A stretch of DNA of 64,000 nt from Marinomonas vulgaris (GTDB lineage Bacteria > Pseudomonadota > Gammaproteobacteria > Pseudomonadales > Marinomonadaceae), in contig NZ_JAGSSV010000007.1 of assembly GCF_018145875.1 (NCBI RefSeq), positions 62,001 through 126,000 of the forward strand. The letters are read 5' to 3'. Positions 25,589-35,000 of this stretch are shown here, piece by piece (position 1 is the first letter of the stretch; each line of letters starts with the position of its first letter). The translations under genes and the position numbers were made by a program. A model generated the notes under the pieces. That model did no database searches and was not told where the DNA came from. It saw only the letters and a program-made list of their open reading frames with translations.

Positions 25589-26761
25589 TTATTGAGCGAT
25601 CAGTTTCGCTGGCGCTGGATGCTTGGGCAGTAATAACCAAACCTTGCCAAAGTGCTTGAGTTGCCCTGCGTGTACATGGGCTTCTTCGCCAATACCCTGA
25701 TACCAATCGATATGACCAGGGCCTTTTATTGCGCCGCCTTTGTCTTGGGCGAGTAATAACCGAAACTCGTGCCCCATTAAGTTGCCATAGGCGTCCAGTT
25801 TGGGGACTTGCGCGAGCAGAATGGAACCGAGCGGAATCACGCTGGGATCAACCGCTGCTGAGTAAAGTGGTGTGAGTGGCACATTGGCCGCGCCGACAGG
25901 CTTTTCTGGGCCTTCACTGAAAAACAAATAACTGGGATTGGTGGAGAGCATTTCGCGATTGCGTTCTGGGTGATCTTTGAGCCACTGGCGAATGCTTTGG
26001 GCTGAAATGTCCGCCCGATCAATTTCGCCCCGTTCGATAAGTTCTTTGCCTAAACTGCGATACGCATGACCATTTACGCCTCCCCACGACAAGAGTTTGC
26101 GCTCGCCATCTTCGTATTCCACCACGCCCGAGCCTTGCACATGCAGAAAGAAGTTATCCACTAAACTGGCGGTGTAGGCGATCTCTAGCCCTTGGCCTGC
26201 TAATGCGCTATTAAAGTCGATGTCTTCGCGAGAAGGGAAGTTGCCTTCGGCATCCCGCTGGGTGGGTTTACGATAAAGCGGGTAGCGATACACCTCGTCG
26301 GGTAGGTGTCGAACGGGCAAAATTGGCACATAGTAACCGGTAATCTGTACATTGCCCCGCTGGTCTTGTCCGGCCAATTGGTGAGCAATCAGTTGGGGCT
26401 GTTTGGTTGGATCAACAAGCCATTGACCGATTTCTTGTGCGACTTGTTTTAGATCGGCCACGCTGGTTTGGGTGTTTTCCAGTAAAAAGGTTTTGTCGCT
26501 GATTTTGTTTAAGTAGGCAATGTGCTGCTGCAGCCCTGCTTGAAAGCTTTCGTCTGGCATGGGCAAGCCTGGAGGAAGGCTTTCTTTTAGATATAGGGTA
26601 TCGCGTTTGAGCGCGGTGGCGTCGCGGCCATTGTTTGCAAAGTCATTAGATTGATCAATTTCGGTGACGCTGCAACCGGCAAATACAACCAAAGACGCCA
26701 GACTGACAAGGCGAAAAAGGGGGCGTCTTGGTGTACGGTTTGTTGGAAGTATTGACATCAT
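25589..26761 (-). CDS. mltA: Membrane-bound lytic murein transglycosylase A
   Basis: A 390-residue outer-membrane lipoprotein with a signal sequence and lipobox FAG-C. The MltA domain covers about 110-270 (AHQLAGQDQRGNVQITGYY, QGSGVVEYEDG), followed by the C-terminal 3D domain, in which the conserved aspartates sit in VDPSVIPLGS, KLDAYGN and AQDKGGAIKGPGHIDWY. The enzyme cleaves murein glycan strands to anhydro-muropeptides. It lies downstream of, and convergent with, the TonB operon. Length and domain order are normal. Confidence 0.94.
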   Translation of the reverse strand: MMSILPTNRTPRRPLFRLVSLASLVVFAGCSVTEIDQSNDFANNGRDATALKRDTLYLKESLPPGLPMPDESFQAGLQQHIAYLNKISDKTFLLENTQTSVADLKQVAQEIGQWLVDPTKQPQLIAHQLAGQDQRGNVQITGYYVPILPVRHLPDEVYRYPLYRKPTQRDAEGNFPSREDIDFNSALAGQGLEIAYTASLVDNFFLHVQGSGVVEYEDGERKLLSWGGVNGHAYRSLGKELIERGEIDRADISAQSIRQWLKDHPERNREMLSTNPSYLFFSEGPEKPVGAANVPLTPLYSAAVDPSVIPLGSILLAQVPKLDAYGNLMGHEFRLLLAQDKGGAIKGPGHIDWYQGIGEEAHVHAGQLKHFGKVWLLLPKHPAPAKLIAQ

Positions 26762-26822
26762 ACGCTCTATTTTTTTGTGAAGGATTTAACAACAAAGTGA
26801 GACCACAGCTTGCGTGCTAGGT

Positions 26823-27416
26823 TCAAAAACTTAGGTGCTCATAGGCTTGGCGCAGACTAATAAAGGTGTCTTGATCGCCGCCACGATCTGGGTGATGTTG
26901 TTGTGCGAGCTTACGATATTGCTGTTTGATGTCAGCTTTACTCGGATTGGTGTTGTCGATCTGTAAGGTTTTGAGGGCGGCCTCCCGATCCCCAGAGACA
27001 CTGATACCCGTATAAAAACTATTCAGTAAATCGGAGACATCACTGGCGTTGGTTTTCTCGTACTCGCTCCAATCCAGATAATAGCTGGCTAACTTTGCGT
27101 CGACGCTGATGTCCAATGAACTTGTGTCTGAGGAGGTGTTGTCGGAGGCGTTGCATTCTTTGGCGCTGACTAAAGAAATACGCAAAGCGCTGATATTGAG
27201 CAGCAGGTGTTCGTCTTGCCAGAGGCTTTGTTGCAGCTGATACAAGGCATTCATGATTAAGAAATGCTGGCGAAACAGTGTTAAATTGGCATCGTCGGCC
27301 AGCTGGTTGAACTCGGGTAATTGTTCTTTTAGGGCTTTTAAAATAGCAAACTCGGTGGTGCCATCAGGATGATGTTTTAACAGAGTAAGAATAGGGCCGA
27401 CCAAGGGGTTTTTCAT
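26823..27416 (-). CDS. DnaJ-related protein with C-terminal J domain
   Basis: A 197-residue protein. The start ATG 27416 (MKNPLVGPILTLL) fits the DnaJ-related family; upstream codons to 27548 overlap the divergent zinc peptidase gene and are rejected. The N-terminal helical domain (about 1-130) is of the DnaJ-N type. The C-terminal J domain is at about 145-197, with the HPD motif in QQHHPDRGG, required for stimulating DnaK ATPase. The reversed arrangement (J domain last) is typical of this family. The client proteins are unknown. Confidence 0.85.
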   Translation of the reverse strand: MKNPLVGPILTLLKHHPDGTTEFAILKALKEQLPEFNQLADDANLTLFRQHFLIMNALYQLQQSLWQDEHLLLNISALRISLVSAKECNASDNTSSDTSSLDISVDAKLASYYLDWSEYEKTNASDVSDLLNSFYTGISVSGDREAALKTLQIDNTNPSKADIKQQYRKLAQQHHPDRGGDQDTFISLRQAYEHLSF

Positions 27417-27477
27417 ATCAAGCTCGTTTAGGTTATCGTTATTAACAGTGTAGCAACTAAAGATTAAAGGCAAAAAT

Positions 27478-28155
27478 ATGTTGTGGATTATCGGGATTGT
27501 GCTGGCCTTGGTGCTGATTGTTGGGCCGAGTGTTTGGGTAAAATACACGTTAAAACGCTACGCAACCGACCGTGAGGATTTACCTGGTACCGGCGGCGAG
27601 CTGGCGACGCATTTGGTGAAGCGTTTTGAACTGAATGAAGTGAAAATTGAAGCGACCAAAGAGGGTCAGGATCATTTTGATTTTGGCCAACATAGAGTGC
27701 GATTAAGCCCTAGTGTGTTAAGTGGTCGTTCGTTGACGGCGGTGGCCGTGGCAGCCCATGAAGTGGGTCACGCTATTGCCCATGAAAAGAAGCAGAAAAT
27801 CTCTCACTTAAGTACTCGCTATCTACCACTTGCTCACCTTGCTCGCCGTATTACCGCGGGTCTGTTGCTAGGTTGGCCTGTTATTTCGGCTTTGTTGCAT
27901 TTGCCTTATGCAGTGCCTTTGCATGCGGCTGTGGTGGGGTTATCTGGGTTCTTAGCGGTGATTGTGCAACTGGCGATTTTACCCGAAGAGTGGGACGCCA
28001 GTTTTAACAAAGCTTTGCCGATTTTAACCGAGGGCAACTACATTCCACATAGTGATCTACCTAAAGTGAAAAAAATCCTCACCGCCTGCGCGATGACTTA
28101 CGTTGCTGCTGCCTTGGTTAGAGTACTCTTTGTATGGCGATGGTTTAAGCGCTAG
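27478..28155 (+). CDS. Membrane zinc metallopeptidase, YugP-like
   Basis: A 225-residue integral membrane protein. An N-terminal anchor (1-22) is followed by a cytosolic or periplasmic loop, the zinc motif HEVGHAIAH (HExxH) and two or three further membrane segments. It matches the neutral zinc metallopeptidase group of B. subtilis YugP. It diverges from the DnaJ-related gene with a 61-bp gap. The role is unproven; membrane protein quality control is a reasonable guess. Confidence 0.85.
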   Translation: MLWIIGIVLALVLIVGPSVWVKYTLKRYATDREDLPGTGGELATHLVKRFELNEVKIEATKEGQDHFDFGQHRVRLSPSVLSGRSLTAVAVAAHEVGHAIAHEKKQKISHLSTRYLPLAHLARRITAGLLLGWPVISALLHLPYAVPLHAAVVGLSGFLAVIVQLAILPEEWDASFNKALPILTEGNYIPHSDLPKVKKILTACAMTYVAAALVRVLFVWRWFKR

Positions 28156-28268
28156 TCCTTGTGATGCGGCTTTTTCCTTTATCTCCATTATGCCTCCCAT
28201 ATTTTCATGTAGACTAAATTATTTATTCGAGCGCGAGCGACTCGTTTTTATCGACTAAAGGGCATCCG

Positions 28269-29747
28269 GTGCGCATTCCAATAGTAACTAAGCTGTTCGT
28301 GTCTTTGTTTATCACCAGCGTGGCGTTGGTGGCGGGCATGGCGTTTTTGGTGAGCTACAGTTTTAAATCCGGTTTCCAAGACTATCTGAATCAACAAGAG
28401 AAAAAGCAGGTCATTGAATACGCCGCGACCTTGTCAGATTACTATTCGAAAGAAGATGGATGGCAGCAACTCATTGAGCACCCTGATATCTGGGGAGCAT
28501 TTCTTGGCGATCAAGACGGCTCTGCGCCGAGGCAGCCTCCTGAGCGCCATGTATTAAATTTCCCCCAAATGGACTCACCGCCGCGAAATGAAGAAGAGCG
28601 TCGCTTTCCGCCACCCCCTCAAACTTCCCCAGTGGAAGAGTTAGGGCCTATCAGTCATCGTATTCATTTGTTAGATGCGCAACGCCAATGGGTCATAGGC
28701 GTCCCACCGGCTCTAGATAAAGCGTCCTTCCAATGGTTGGAGGTGCCTGTTATCTCTGGTACAGAAACAGTGGGCTGGTTGGTGCTACAGCAAAGAAACC
28801 TAGTAACGGGGCCGTTGGTGGTGCGTTTTTATGAACAGCAGCAGAGCAACTTATTGTGGATTATTGGCTTGGCGGGTCTAACTTCTTTGGTCGTAGCCTT
28901 GTTTTTAGTGCGCTATTTTTTATCTCCGTTGAAACACCTCAAAGAAGGCGCGAGCGCCTTATCTAATGGCGATTACGATTTCGTCTTTGAGGGCAAAAGT
29001 AACGACGAATTCGCCGCTTTAGCAGACAGTTTCCAGTTGTTGCTGCAAAGTCTAAAAAAGCAAAAAGAATCACGAGAACAATGGCTGGTGGATATTTCCC
29101 ATGAGTTACGCACCCCCATTGCCGTGCTGCGCAGTGAGCTAGAAGCGATACAAGATGGCATTCGCCAAGCCGACATGCAACGAATCGATTCCATGCACCA
29201 TCAGGTGATGGGATTACGCCGTTTGGTGGACGATTTGTACCTGCTTTCCAAAACCGACTCTGGTGTTTATCAGATGAATTGGCAGCCTCTGAATTTGGTG
29301 ACCTTGGTGCAAAGATTGATCCATCAGTTTGACGCCAGGGCCATGGAAAAAGGGCTGCACATTGAATTGATCGCCTCTAGTGATCCTGTGATATTAAAGG
29401 GCGATGAAAAGACCTTGGAGCAGTTATTGGTGAATGTTTTAGAAAACAGTTTACGTTACACCGATGCGCCAGGGAGTATTCAGGTGTCGATTATTGACCA
29501 AGAGGAAAATGTGGGCGTGTGTGTAGAGGATTCCTTGCCTGGTGTGGCCGCAGAGCACTTGCCGAATGTATTTCGTCGTCTATACCGTGTTGATCAATCC
29601 CGCAGCCGCCAACACGGTGGTTCAGGGTTGGGATTGTCCATCTGTCGTAATATTGTCACCATGCACGGCGGTGACATTAGGGCGAGAGCGTCGACGCTGG
29701 GTGGTTTGGCTATTGATATAACATTGAAAAAAGAGAGTGGAACATGA
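28269..29747 (+). CDS. baeS: Sensor histidine kinase, BaeS-like
   Basis: A 492-residue kinase. GTG start, membrane segment about 8-30, a periplasmic region of about 155 residues with proline-rich stretches, membrane segment about 195-217, HAMP, then the HisKA H-box DISHELRTPIAVLRSE, the N-box VNVLENSLRY, the DSLPGV box and the GGSGLGLSI box. The DSLPGV...FRRLYRVDQSRSR stretch is close to E. coli BaeS. Its stop overlaps the response regulator start (ATGA). The family senses envelope damage by indole, flavonoids or metals; the local signal is unknown. Confidence 0.88.
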   Translation: MRIPIVTKLFVSLFITSVALVAGMAFLVSYSFKSGFQDYLNQQEKKQVIEYAATLSDYYSKEDGWQQLIEHPDIWGAFLGDQDGSAPRQPPERHVLNFPQMDSPPRNEEERRFPPPPQTSPVEELGPISHRIHLLDAQRQWVIGVPPALDKASFQWLEVPVISGTETVGWLVLQQRNLVTGPLVVRFYEQQQSNLLWIIGLAGLTSLVVALFLVRYFLSPLKHLKEGASALSNGDYDFVFEGKSNDEFAALADSFQLLLQSLKKQKESREQWLVDISHELRTPIAVLRSELEAIQDGIRQADMQRIDSMHHQVMGLRRLVDDLYLLSKTDSGVYQMNWQPLNLVTLVQRLIHQFDARAMEKGLHIELIASSDPVILKGDEKTLEQLLVNVLENSLRYTDAPGSIQVSIIDQEENVGVCVEDSLPGVAAEHLPNVFRRLYRVDQSRSRQHGGSGLGLSICRNIVTMHGGDIRARASTLGGLAIDITLKKESGT

Positions 29748-30421
29748 GCGACACAAGAAAGTTTGTCTTAGTAGTGGAGGATGAACCGACCTTGTCGGCT
29801 ATTCTATGTGAATACCTTGAGCACGCCGGTTTTCGGACGAAAAGCCTAGAAGATGGCGCGCAGGTAGTGAATACGGTGAAGCAACTGGCACCTGATCTGA
29901 TTATTTTGGATTTGATGCTACCGAACAAAAATGGCTTGGACATTTATCGTGAAATTCGCCTGTTCAGTCAAGTGCCAGTGATTATGGCGACAGCCAAAGT
30001 GGAAGAAATTGACCGCCTTATTGGCCTGGAGCTGGGAGCAGATGATTATATTTGTAAGCCATACAGTACCCGAGAAGTGGTGGTTAGGGTGAAGAACATT
30101 TTGCGTCGCAACGATGCCCCCACGTTTGTACCAGAAGATGGACTAAAAATTGAAGAATTGTCGATGACCGTTTTATACCGACAACAGCGCATTCCACTCA
30201 CTCCGGCAGAGTTTAAAATTTTGGCGTTCTTGCACAAAAATGCCAGCAAGATCTACAGCCGTGAGCAATTGATGGACAACATATATTCCGATAATCGTGT
30301 AGTGGCGGATCGAGCCATTGATAGCCACATTAAGAATTTGCGTAAAAAATTGGCCGAAGCCAGCCCGGGTTCCGACTACATTAAATCTGTTTACGGTGTG
30401 GGTTATAAGTTTGACGATTAG
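29744..30421 (+). CDS. baeR: OmpR-family response regulator, BaeR-like
   Basis: A 225-residue regulator. The receiver has the acidic pair EDE, phosphorylated Asp in LIILDLMLP, Thr in ATAK and Lys in CKPYS. The stretch EEIDRLIGLELGADDYICKP is nearly that of E. coli BaeR. The C-terminal winged helix ends SHIKNLRKKL...VYGVGYKF. It is translationally coupled to the kinase gene. It probably controls envelope-stress genes, possibly including the EF-hand gene next door. Confidence 0.9.
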   Translation: MSDTRKFVLVVEDEPTLSAILCEYLEHAGFRTKSLEDGAQVVNTVKQLAPDLIILDLMLPNKNGLDIYREIRLFSQVPVIMATAKVEEIDRLIGLELGADDYICKPYSTREVVVRVKNILRRNDAPTFVPEDGLKIEELSMTVLYRQQRIPLTPAEFKILAFLHKNASKIYSREQLMDNIYSDNRVVADRAIDSHIKNLRKKLAEASPGSDYIKSVYGVGYKFDD

Positions 30422-30517
30422 TCGCTGTTATCTCCATATTGAATACAAATTCAATGCCTATACTGCCCGTCGTAAATTATCGACGTGGTGTCTAAGAGAC
30501 GCCTGAGGAAGTACAAA

Positions 30518-30769
30518 ATGAAGACAGTATTTTCAGCCACTATGTTGCCTGTTTTAACGGCAAGTATGTTAGCGCTTTTCTCTCTGAATACTCTGGCGAA
30601 TGAGCCACCGAGAAGCCCACCTTCGTTTGAACAAATGGACGCAAACGGTGATCAGGTTCTGACGAAAGACGAAGTGCAAGGCCCATTGCTAAATGACTTT
30701 GATCGTTTTGATACGGATCACAATGGTTCTTTAAGCGAAGCTGAGTTACCTGCGCCACCTAGTCATTAA
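30518..30769 (+). CDS. Exported two-EF-hand calcium-binding protein
   Basis: An 83-residue protein with a signal peptide ending NTLANE. Two EF-hand loops are clear: D41-N43-D45...E52 (DANGDQVLTKDE) and D65-D67-N69...E76 (DTDHNGSLSEAE). ATG 30518 has GAGGAAG upstream. It follows the BaeSR-like pair by 96 bases in the same direction and is closed by a strong terminator. It may be a regulon member or a periplasmic Ca2+ sensor; neither is shown. Confidence 0.82.
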   Translation: MKTVFSATMLPVLTASMLALFSLNTLANEPPRSPPSFEQMDANGDQVLTKDEVQGPLLNDFDRFDTDHNGSLSEAELPAPPSH

Positions 30770-30818
30770 GGTCGTTCTGTAAGCAGTCCAATGGCACTGG
30801 ACACAGTATGATCGCAAT

Positions 30819-30856
30819 AATCCGCCTCTTTCTAATGAAAGAGGCGGATTTTTTTT
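30819..30856 (+). terminator. Strong Rho-independent terminator after the EF-hand gene
   Basis: A perfect 14-bp stem, AATCCGCCTCTTTC with its complement, has a TAAT loop and is followed by six to eight T residues. It ends the baeSR-EF-hand transcript and abuts the stop of the convergent betA gene. Confidence 0.92.
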
Positions 30857-32522
30857 AGCGTTGTTTGGTTTCAAACTCTGGATGAATCCAAACAGGGGCG
30901 TTTAGACTCGGCAAGGCCTCTTTGCCCAAAATCATGTCGGCGGCTTTCTCTGCCACCATGATGGTAGGGGCGTTAAGATTGCCATTGGTGATGGTGGGGA
31001 AAATTGACGAATCCACAACGCGTAAATTTTCAATACCGCGCACCTGACAGTACTCATTAAGCACAGCCATTGGGTCATTATCGTCGCCCATTTTACAAGT
31101 GCAAGACGGATGATAGGCGCTTTCCACGTTGTCTTTTACCCATTTATCGATGTCGGCATCGCTCTGAATGTGTAAACCTGGCTGAATTTCTTCACCGCGA
31201 AAATCCTCCAGCGCCGATTGTTGCAGCACTTCGCGTGTTAGGCGAATGGTGTCGCGCCAGTCTTGCTTATCTTGCTCGGTCGAAATGTAGTTAAACAAGA
31301 TGCGAGGCTTGGCTGCTGGGTCCGACGACTCTATCCACAGCTTGCCTCGGCTTTCAGGTTTATTTGGCCCCACATGCACTTGATAACCATGACCTTCCAC
31401 CGCCGCTTGACCGTCGTAACGCATGGCGGCAGGCAAGAAATGGTATTGAATGTTCGGCCATTTTAAGCCCGCTCGAGAGCGAATAAAGCCACAAGACTCA
31501 AAGTGGTTGGTGGCGCCCAGTCCGGTTTTGAATAACATCCAGCGTGCGCCAATCATGCCTTTGCTGACTAAGCCAAGCTTGCTATTTAGAGTGACAGGCT
31601 GCTTACATTCGTATTGGAAATACACTTCTAGGTGATCTTGCAGGTTTTCACCCACGCCTGGCAGCTCATGCAATAAAGGAACACCAGCGTTGTTCAGCAC
31701 GTCTTTTGGACCGATGCCAGACAATTGCAGCAACTGGGGCGAACCCACGGAGCCCGCCGATAAAATCACCTCTTTGTCGGCCATTATGTGCTGAACTTGG
31801 CCGTTTTTACTGAATTCTATACCAATGGCTTGTTTATTTTTGAACAAGACTTTATGTGTCAAAACGCCGGTTTTCAGTGTTAAGTTGGGACGGCTGAGAG
31901 CGCGACGCAAATACACATTAGACGTAGACGCACGTACGCCATTTTTCACCGTCATGTGCATGGGGCCAAAGCCTTCTTGGCGATACCCGTTGTAGTCGTC
32001 GGTTTTGCCATAACCCGCTTCTTCGCCCGCTGCAATAAAGGCTTGGTATAGCGGATTATAGGTCATGTCGTTGCCGTTGTTCGTGGCTAAAGGGCCACCG
32101 TCACCACGGTACAAATCAGCGCCACCTTTCCAGCTCTCGGCTTTTTTAAAGTAAGGCAAGCAGGTCTGATAATTCCAACCAGTGGCGCCATTTTCTTCCC
32201 ATTGGTCGAAATCACCGGCGTGACCACGAACATACACCATGCCGTTGATTGAGGAAGAGCCGCCCAACACTTTGCCACGGGGGCAGTGCATTTCTCGGCC
32301 ATCGAGACCAGGTTCTTTGTCGGTGTGAAATTGCCACGCGTATTTTTCGGTGTTCATTGGATAAGACAAGGCGGTGGGCATTTGAATAAAAATGCTTTTA
32401 TCCGAGCCGCCCATTTCTAATATCAGCACCTTGTGCTCACCGCTTTCTGTTAGTCGGTCTGCCAGCACACATCCTGCGGAGCCAGCACCAACAATGATGT
32501 AATCGTATGTTTCATTTGCCAT
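30855..32522 (-). CDS. betA: Choline dehydrogenase (GMC oxidoreductase)
   Basis: A 555-residue membrane-associated flavoprotein that oxidises choline to betaine aldehyde. The FAD motif is [17 protein letters not shown] at the N-terminus, followed by the GMC signature around [15 protein letters not shown], and the C-terminal HPSCTCKMG has the catalytic-region His. The start is MANETYDY at 32522; the frame upstream lies inside betB. It follows betB by 37 bases. With betB it makes the osmoprotectant glycine betaine. No betI or choline transporter is adjacent. Confidence 0.95.
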   Translation of the reverse strand: MANETYDYIIVGAGSAGCVLADRLTESGEHKVLILEMGGSDKSIFIQMPTALSYPMNTEKYAWQFHTDKEPGLDGREMHCPRGKVLGGSSSINGMVYVRGHAGDFDQWEENGATGWNYQTCLPYFKKAESWKGGADLYRGDGGPLATNNGNDMTYNPLYQAFIAAGEEAGYGKTDDYNGYRQEGFGPMHMTVKNGVRASTSNVYLRRALSRPNLTLKTGVLTHKVLFKNKQAIGIEFSKNGQVQHIMADKEVILSAGSVGSPQLLQLSGIGPKDVLNNAGVPLLHELPGVGENLQDHLEVYFQYECKQPVTLNSKLGLVSKGMIGARWMLFKTGLGATNHFESCGFIRSRAGLKWPNIQYHFLPAAMRYDGQAAVEGHGYQVHVGPNKPESRGKLWIESSDPAAKPRILFNYISTEQDKQDWRDTIRLTREVLQQSALEDFRGEEIQPGLHIQSDADIDKWVKDNVESAYHPSCTCKMGDDNDPMAVLNEYCQVRGIENLRVVDSSIFPTITNGNLNAPTIMVAEKAADMILGKEALPSLNAPVWIHPEFETKQR

Positions 32523-32559
32523 GACGGTTCTCATTTTTGACAAGGGGTAAGAGCTCAGC

Positions 32560-34017
32560 TTAGTAAGGGCTTTCGATGTCGTTAAGATCGACAAATACGC
32601 TCTTAGTTTGTGTGTAGTGGTACAAGGTTTCGATGCCATTTTCACGACCAATGCCCGACTCTTTATAACCACCAACCGGCATTTCAGCAGGCGATGCACC
32701 CCAAGCGTTAATCCAACAAATACCGGCTTGCAATTGATTAATGACTCTGTGTGCGCGGGCAAAGTCTTTGGTGAACACTCCAGCGGCTAAGCCCAGTTTG
32801 GTGTCGTTGGCGCGTGCAATCACCTCGTCTTCATCGGTAAAACTCAATACCGACATGACAGGACCGAAGATTTCATCGCGTACTTGTGGCATCTCGTCGG
32901 TGCAATCGGTGAAGACGGTTGGCGCGACAAAAGCGCCCTTATCGAGGCCGTTGTCAGTGACTTGGTAGCCGCCACATAATAGCGTTGCACCTGCGTCTTT
33001 CGCGGCTTGAATGTAACCGAGTACTTTTTGCATGTGATCTTTTGAAATCAAGGCACCGACTTGGGTGTTCATGTCCATCGGGTCACCAATGACCATGGCT
33101 TCAGTGCGTGTTTTCAGTTCTTTAGTAAAGGCATCGAGCATGTCCGCATGAACAAACACACGGGTGCCATTAGTACAGACTTCGCCTTGGGTGTAGAAAT
33201 TGGCCAACATGGCCGCAGACACCGCTTGGTCTATCGGCATATCGGGGAAGATGATCATCGGCGATTTACCGCCCAACTCCATGGTAACTTGCTTTAGTGT
33301 TTGTGCCGAAGCGGCCATGACTTTTTTGCCCGTACCGACTTCACCAGTGAAAGACACCTTATCGATACCTGGGTGAGCGGTGATCATTTGACCGGTGCGA
33401 GCGTCCCCTTGAATCACGTTGAAAACGCCGTCTGGTAAGCCCGCTTGGGTGAAAATCTCGGCCAGTTTTAGGGCGGTGAGTGGCGTTTCTTCGGAGGGCT
33501 TGAAGATCATGGCGTTGCCAGCGGCGAGTGCAGGGCCAGATTTCCACATGGCGATCTGAATCGGGTAATTCCATGCGCCTATGCCCGCACAAATGCCCAG
33601 AGGCTCGCGGCGAGTGTAGAAGAAGTTGCCATTGCTAAGGTCTTGGTAATCGCCTTGGATTTTATCGGTCAGGCCGGCGTAATATTCGATCACGTCAGCG
33701 CCGGTTTGAATATCAACGCAAATGGCTTCTTGTAATGGCTTGCCGGTGTCTAGAACTTCTAGGCGTGCCAATGCTTCATTGTTTTCACGTAATAAGTCGG
33801 CGGCTCTTTTAAGAATGCGTCCGCGCTCGACTGCACTCATGGCTGCCCACACTTTTTGACCCTGTTTGGCAGATTCAACGGCTGCGTCCAACTCAGCTTG
33901 CCCCGCGTGCTCTACGGTAGCAATGACATCGCCAGTGGCGGGATTAATAGTGTCGAAGTGTTCACCGCTGGTCGATGCATGGTAGCGACCGTGAATGTAT
34001 TGCTGCTGGTGTGCCAT
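32560..34017 (-). CDS. betB: Betaine aldehyde dehydrogenase
   Basis: A 485-residue aldehyde dehydrogenase that converts betaine aldehyde to glycine betaine with NAD(P)+. The catalytic Glu lies in [10 protein letters not shown] and the catalytic Cys in [11 protein letters not shown], as in BetB. ATG 34017 ([10 protein letters not shown]) has a GGGGT ribosome site; upstream codons are not needed. First gene of the betBA pair. The usual repressor gene betI is missing from the upstream side, where a CBM48-type gene lies instead. Confidence 0.95.
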   Translation of the reverse strand: MAHQQQYIHGRYHASTSGEHFDTINPATGDVIATVEHAGQAELDAAVESAKQGQKVWAAMSAVERGRILKRAADLLRENNEALARLEVLDTGKPLQEAICVDIQTGADVIEYYAGLTDKIQGDYQDLSNGNFFYTRREPLGICAGIGAWNYPIQIAMWKSGPALAAGNAMIFKPSEETPLTALKLAEIFTQAGLPDGVFNVIQGDARTGQMITAHPGIDKVSFTGEVGTGKKVMAASAQTLKQVTMELGGKSPMIIFPDMPIDQAVSAAMLANFYTQGEVCTNGTRVFVHADMLDAFTKELKTRTEAMVIGDPMDMNTQVGALISKDHMQKVLGYIQAAKDAGATLLCGGYQVTDNGLDKGAFVAPTVFTDCTDEMPQVRDEIFGPVMSVLSFTDEDEVIARANDTKLGLAAGVFTKDFARAHRVINQLQAGICWINAWGASPAEMPVGGYKESGIGRENGIETLYHYTQTKSVFVDLNDIESPY

Positions 34018-34194
34018 GAGATACCCCTGATGTTGGAAACTGTTCGTGAAAAGACAGATGTGCATTTTTATTAAATGCGCGTTTAATAAAACCAATTGTA
34101 CCTAATTTGACATCACATTGCAGCCCGTAGAAAAAACCGCTGGGCGAACAAGAGAAGTGTGTGAGCAGGTTGGGGAGAAATACAAGAAAACGCC

Positions 34195-34214
34195 GCCCTG
34201 ATAAAGATCAGGGC
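34195..34214 (-). terminator. Terminator after the CBM48-type gene
   Basis: GCCCTGAT and ATCAGGGC form a perfect 8-bp stem with a 4-base loop, followed on minus by GGCGTTTTCTTG. It lies just past the stop at 34224 and separates this gene from betB. Confidence 0.65.
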
Positions 34215-34223
34215 ATGGATGGG

Positions 34224-34529
34224 TTACAGTTGAATAACGCCGTTCGATTCATGACTGATTGGGCTAGGAACAAAGGCATCAGCCATGTCGTCGTTCATCC
34301 AATCTGTGCTGTTTAATACATAACGAAATTGATACTCCGCATCCACAGCAAGATTGAGCGTTGACGCAAAGACCCCGGACTTCTGTTTTTTCATCGGATT
34401 TGCCGTGTCATCCCAGTTGTTAAAGTCACCAACGACGGAAACCTTCTTGGCTGTGCCAACAGCATCGGCAGGTAAGACAAACTTTACTTTGCATTGTGGT
34501 TTGGTTTTTAAGTAGGTTTTCTCAATCAT
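34224..34529 (-). CDS. Small glycogen-binding/isoamylase early-set (CBM48-like) protein
   Basis: A 101-residue cytosolic protein consisting of one Ig-like early-set domain as in CBM48/AMPK-beta. The motif KKVSVVGDFNNWDDTANPMKK and the later YQFRYVLN strand are characteristic, with the W of FNNW a usual carbohydrate contact. No catalytic domain is attached. Free-standing copies are common in marine gammaproteobacteria, but their role is unproven; binding to glycogen or another alpha-glucan is inferred. Confidence 0.82.
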   Translation of the reverse strand: MIEKTYLKTKPQCKVKFVLPADAVGTAKKVSVVGDFNNWDDTANPMKKQKSGVFASTLNLAVDAEYQFRYVLNSTDWMNDDMADAFVPSPISHESNGVIQL

Positions 34530-34743
34530 GTCCAGACTCCATTTTTAGGTGACCGTGGTAAAACAAAGGTACCGAAGTGATTAGCAAGGCTTACGCCATT
34601 TTCCGTAACCGTTTCATATGTAAGTAAAAACGCTAAAAACTGATATGCAAATGTTATGTATCACGGTGCATTTTGCTTGTTGAAAAAGCAAGTGATGCGC
34701 TTTCTTTGTGCTAGAGACTTTCTTATTTTAGAAGGTGGCGGGT

Positions 34744-34766
34744 TAGATCACCTTGATCTACACTAA
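34744..34766 (+). promoter_or_regulatory. FNR/Anr-like operator with inverted repeat
   Basis: TTGAT-CTAC-ACTAA (34753-34766) matches the FNR/Anr consensus TTGAT-N4-ATCAA fully in the left half and at three of five positions in the right. It overlaps a perfect 7-3-7 inverted repeat, TAGATCA-CCT-TGATCTA (34744-34760). A -10-like TATCTT at 34783-34788 would put the start site near 34795-34800, about 40 bases after the box centre, as in class II FNR promoters. The remaining 34530-34743 shows nothing further. Confidence 0.42.
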
Positions 34767-34827
34767 ATAAATGCACAACCGTTATCTTAGTAACCTCCAT
34801 CTTAATAATAAAAATGAGGTGTTTATC

Positions 34828-34968
34828 ATGGATATTGAAACCGTCGTTCTTCTCATTTTAAGTGTGGTGCTCGTCATTAAAGTCGTGTATCTGGCATTTT
34901 TCAAGCACGCAGACCATGAGGGGCATTCGGCCCGCCATGGCTCCCATCATCATAGCGACTCACGCTAA
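34828..34968 (+). CDS. Histidine-rich membrane microprotein
   Basis: A 46-residue protein, MDIETVVLLILSVVLVIKV at the N-terminus, with one membrane helix (about 5-27) and a tail containing eight histidines (HADHEGHSARHGSHHHSD). GAGG at 34816-34819 is well spaced for ATG 34828, which decides the start. The His-rich tail could bind metal ions. I do not recognise a family. A possible FNR/Anr box lies upstream, hinting at low-oxygen expression. Confidence 0.65.
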   Translation: MDIETVVLLILSVVLVIKVVYLAFFKHADHEGHSARHGSHHHSDSR

Positions 34969-35000
34969 CCAATAGACCAGTATAGATTATAAATCCCGGG

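Noticed and set aside
27417-27548. Upstream extension of the DnaJ-related gene
   Set aside because: It would overlap the start of the divergent zinc peptidase gene and adds hydrophobic sequence not expected in this family.
32523-32762. 80-residue N-terminal extension of BetA
   Set aside because: It overlaps the betB coding region and lacks resemblance to BetA; the standard start MANETYDY at 32522 is used.
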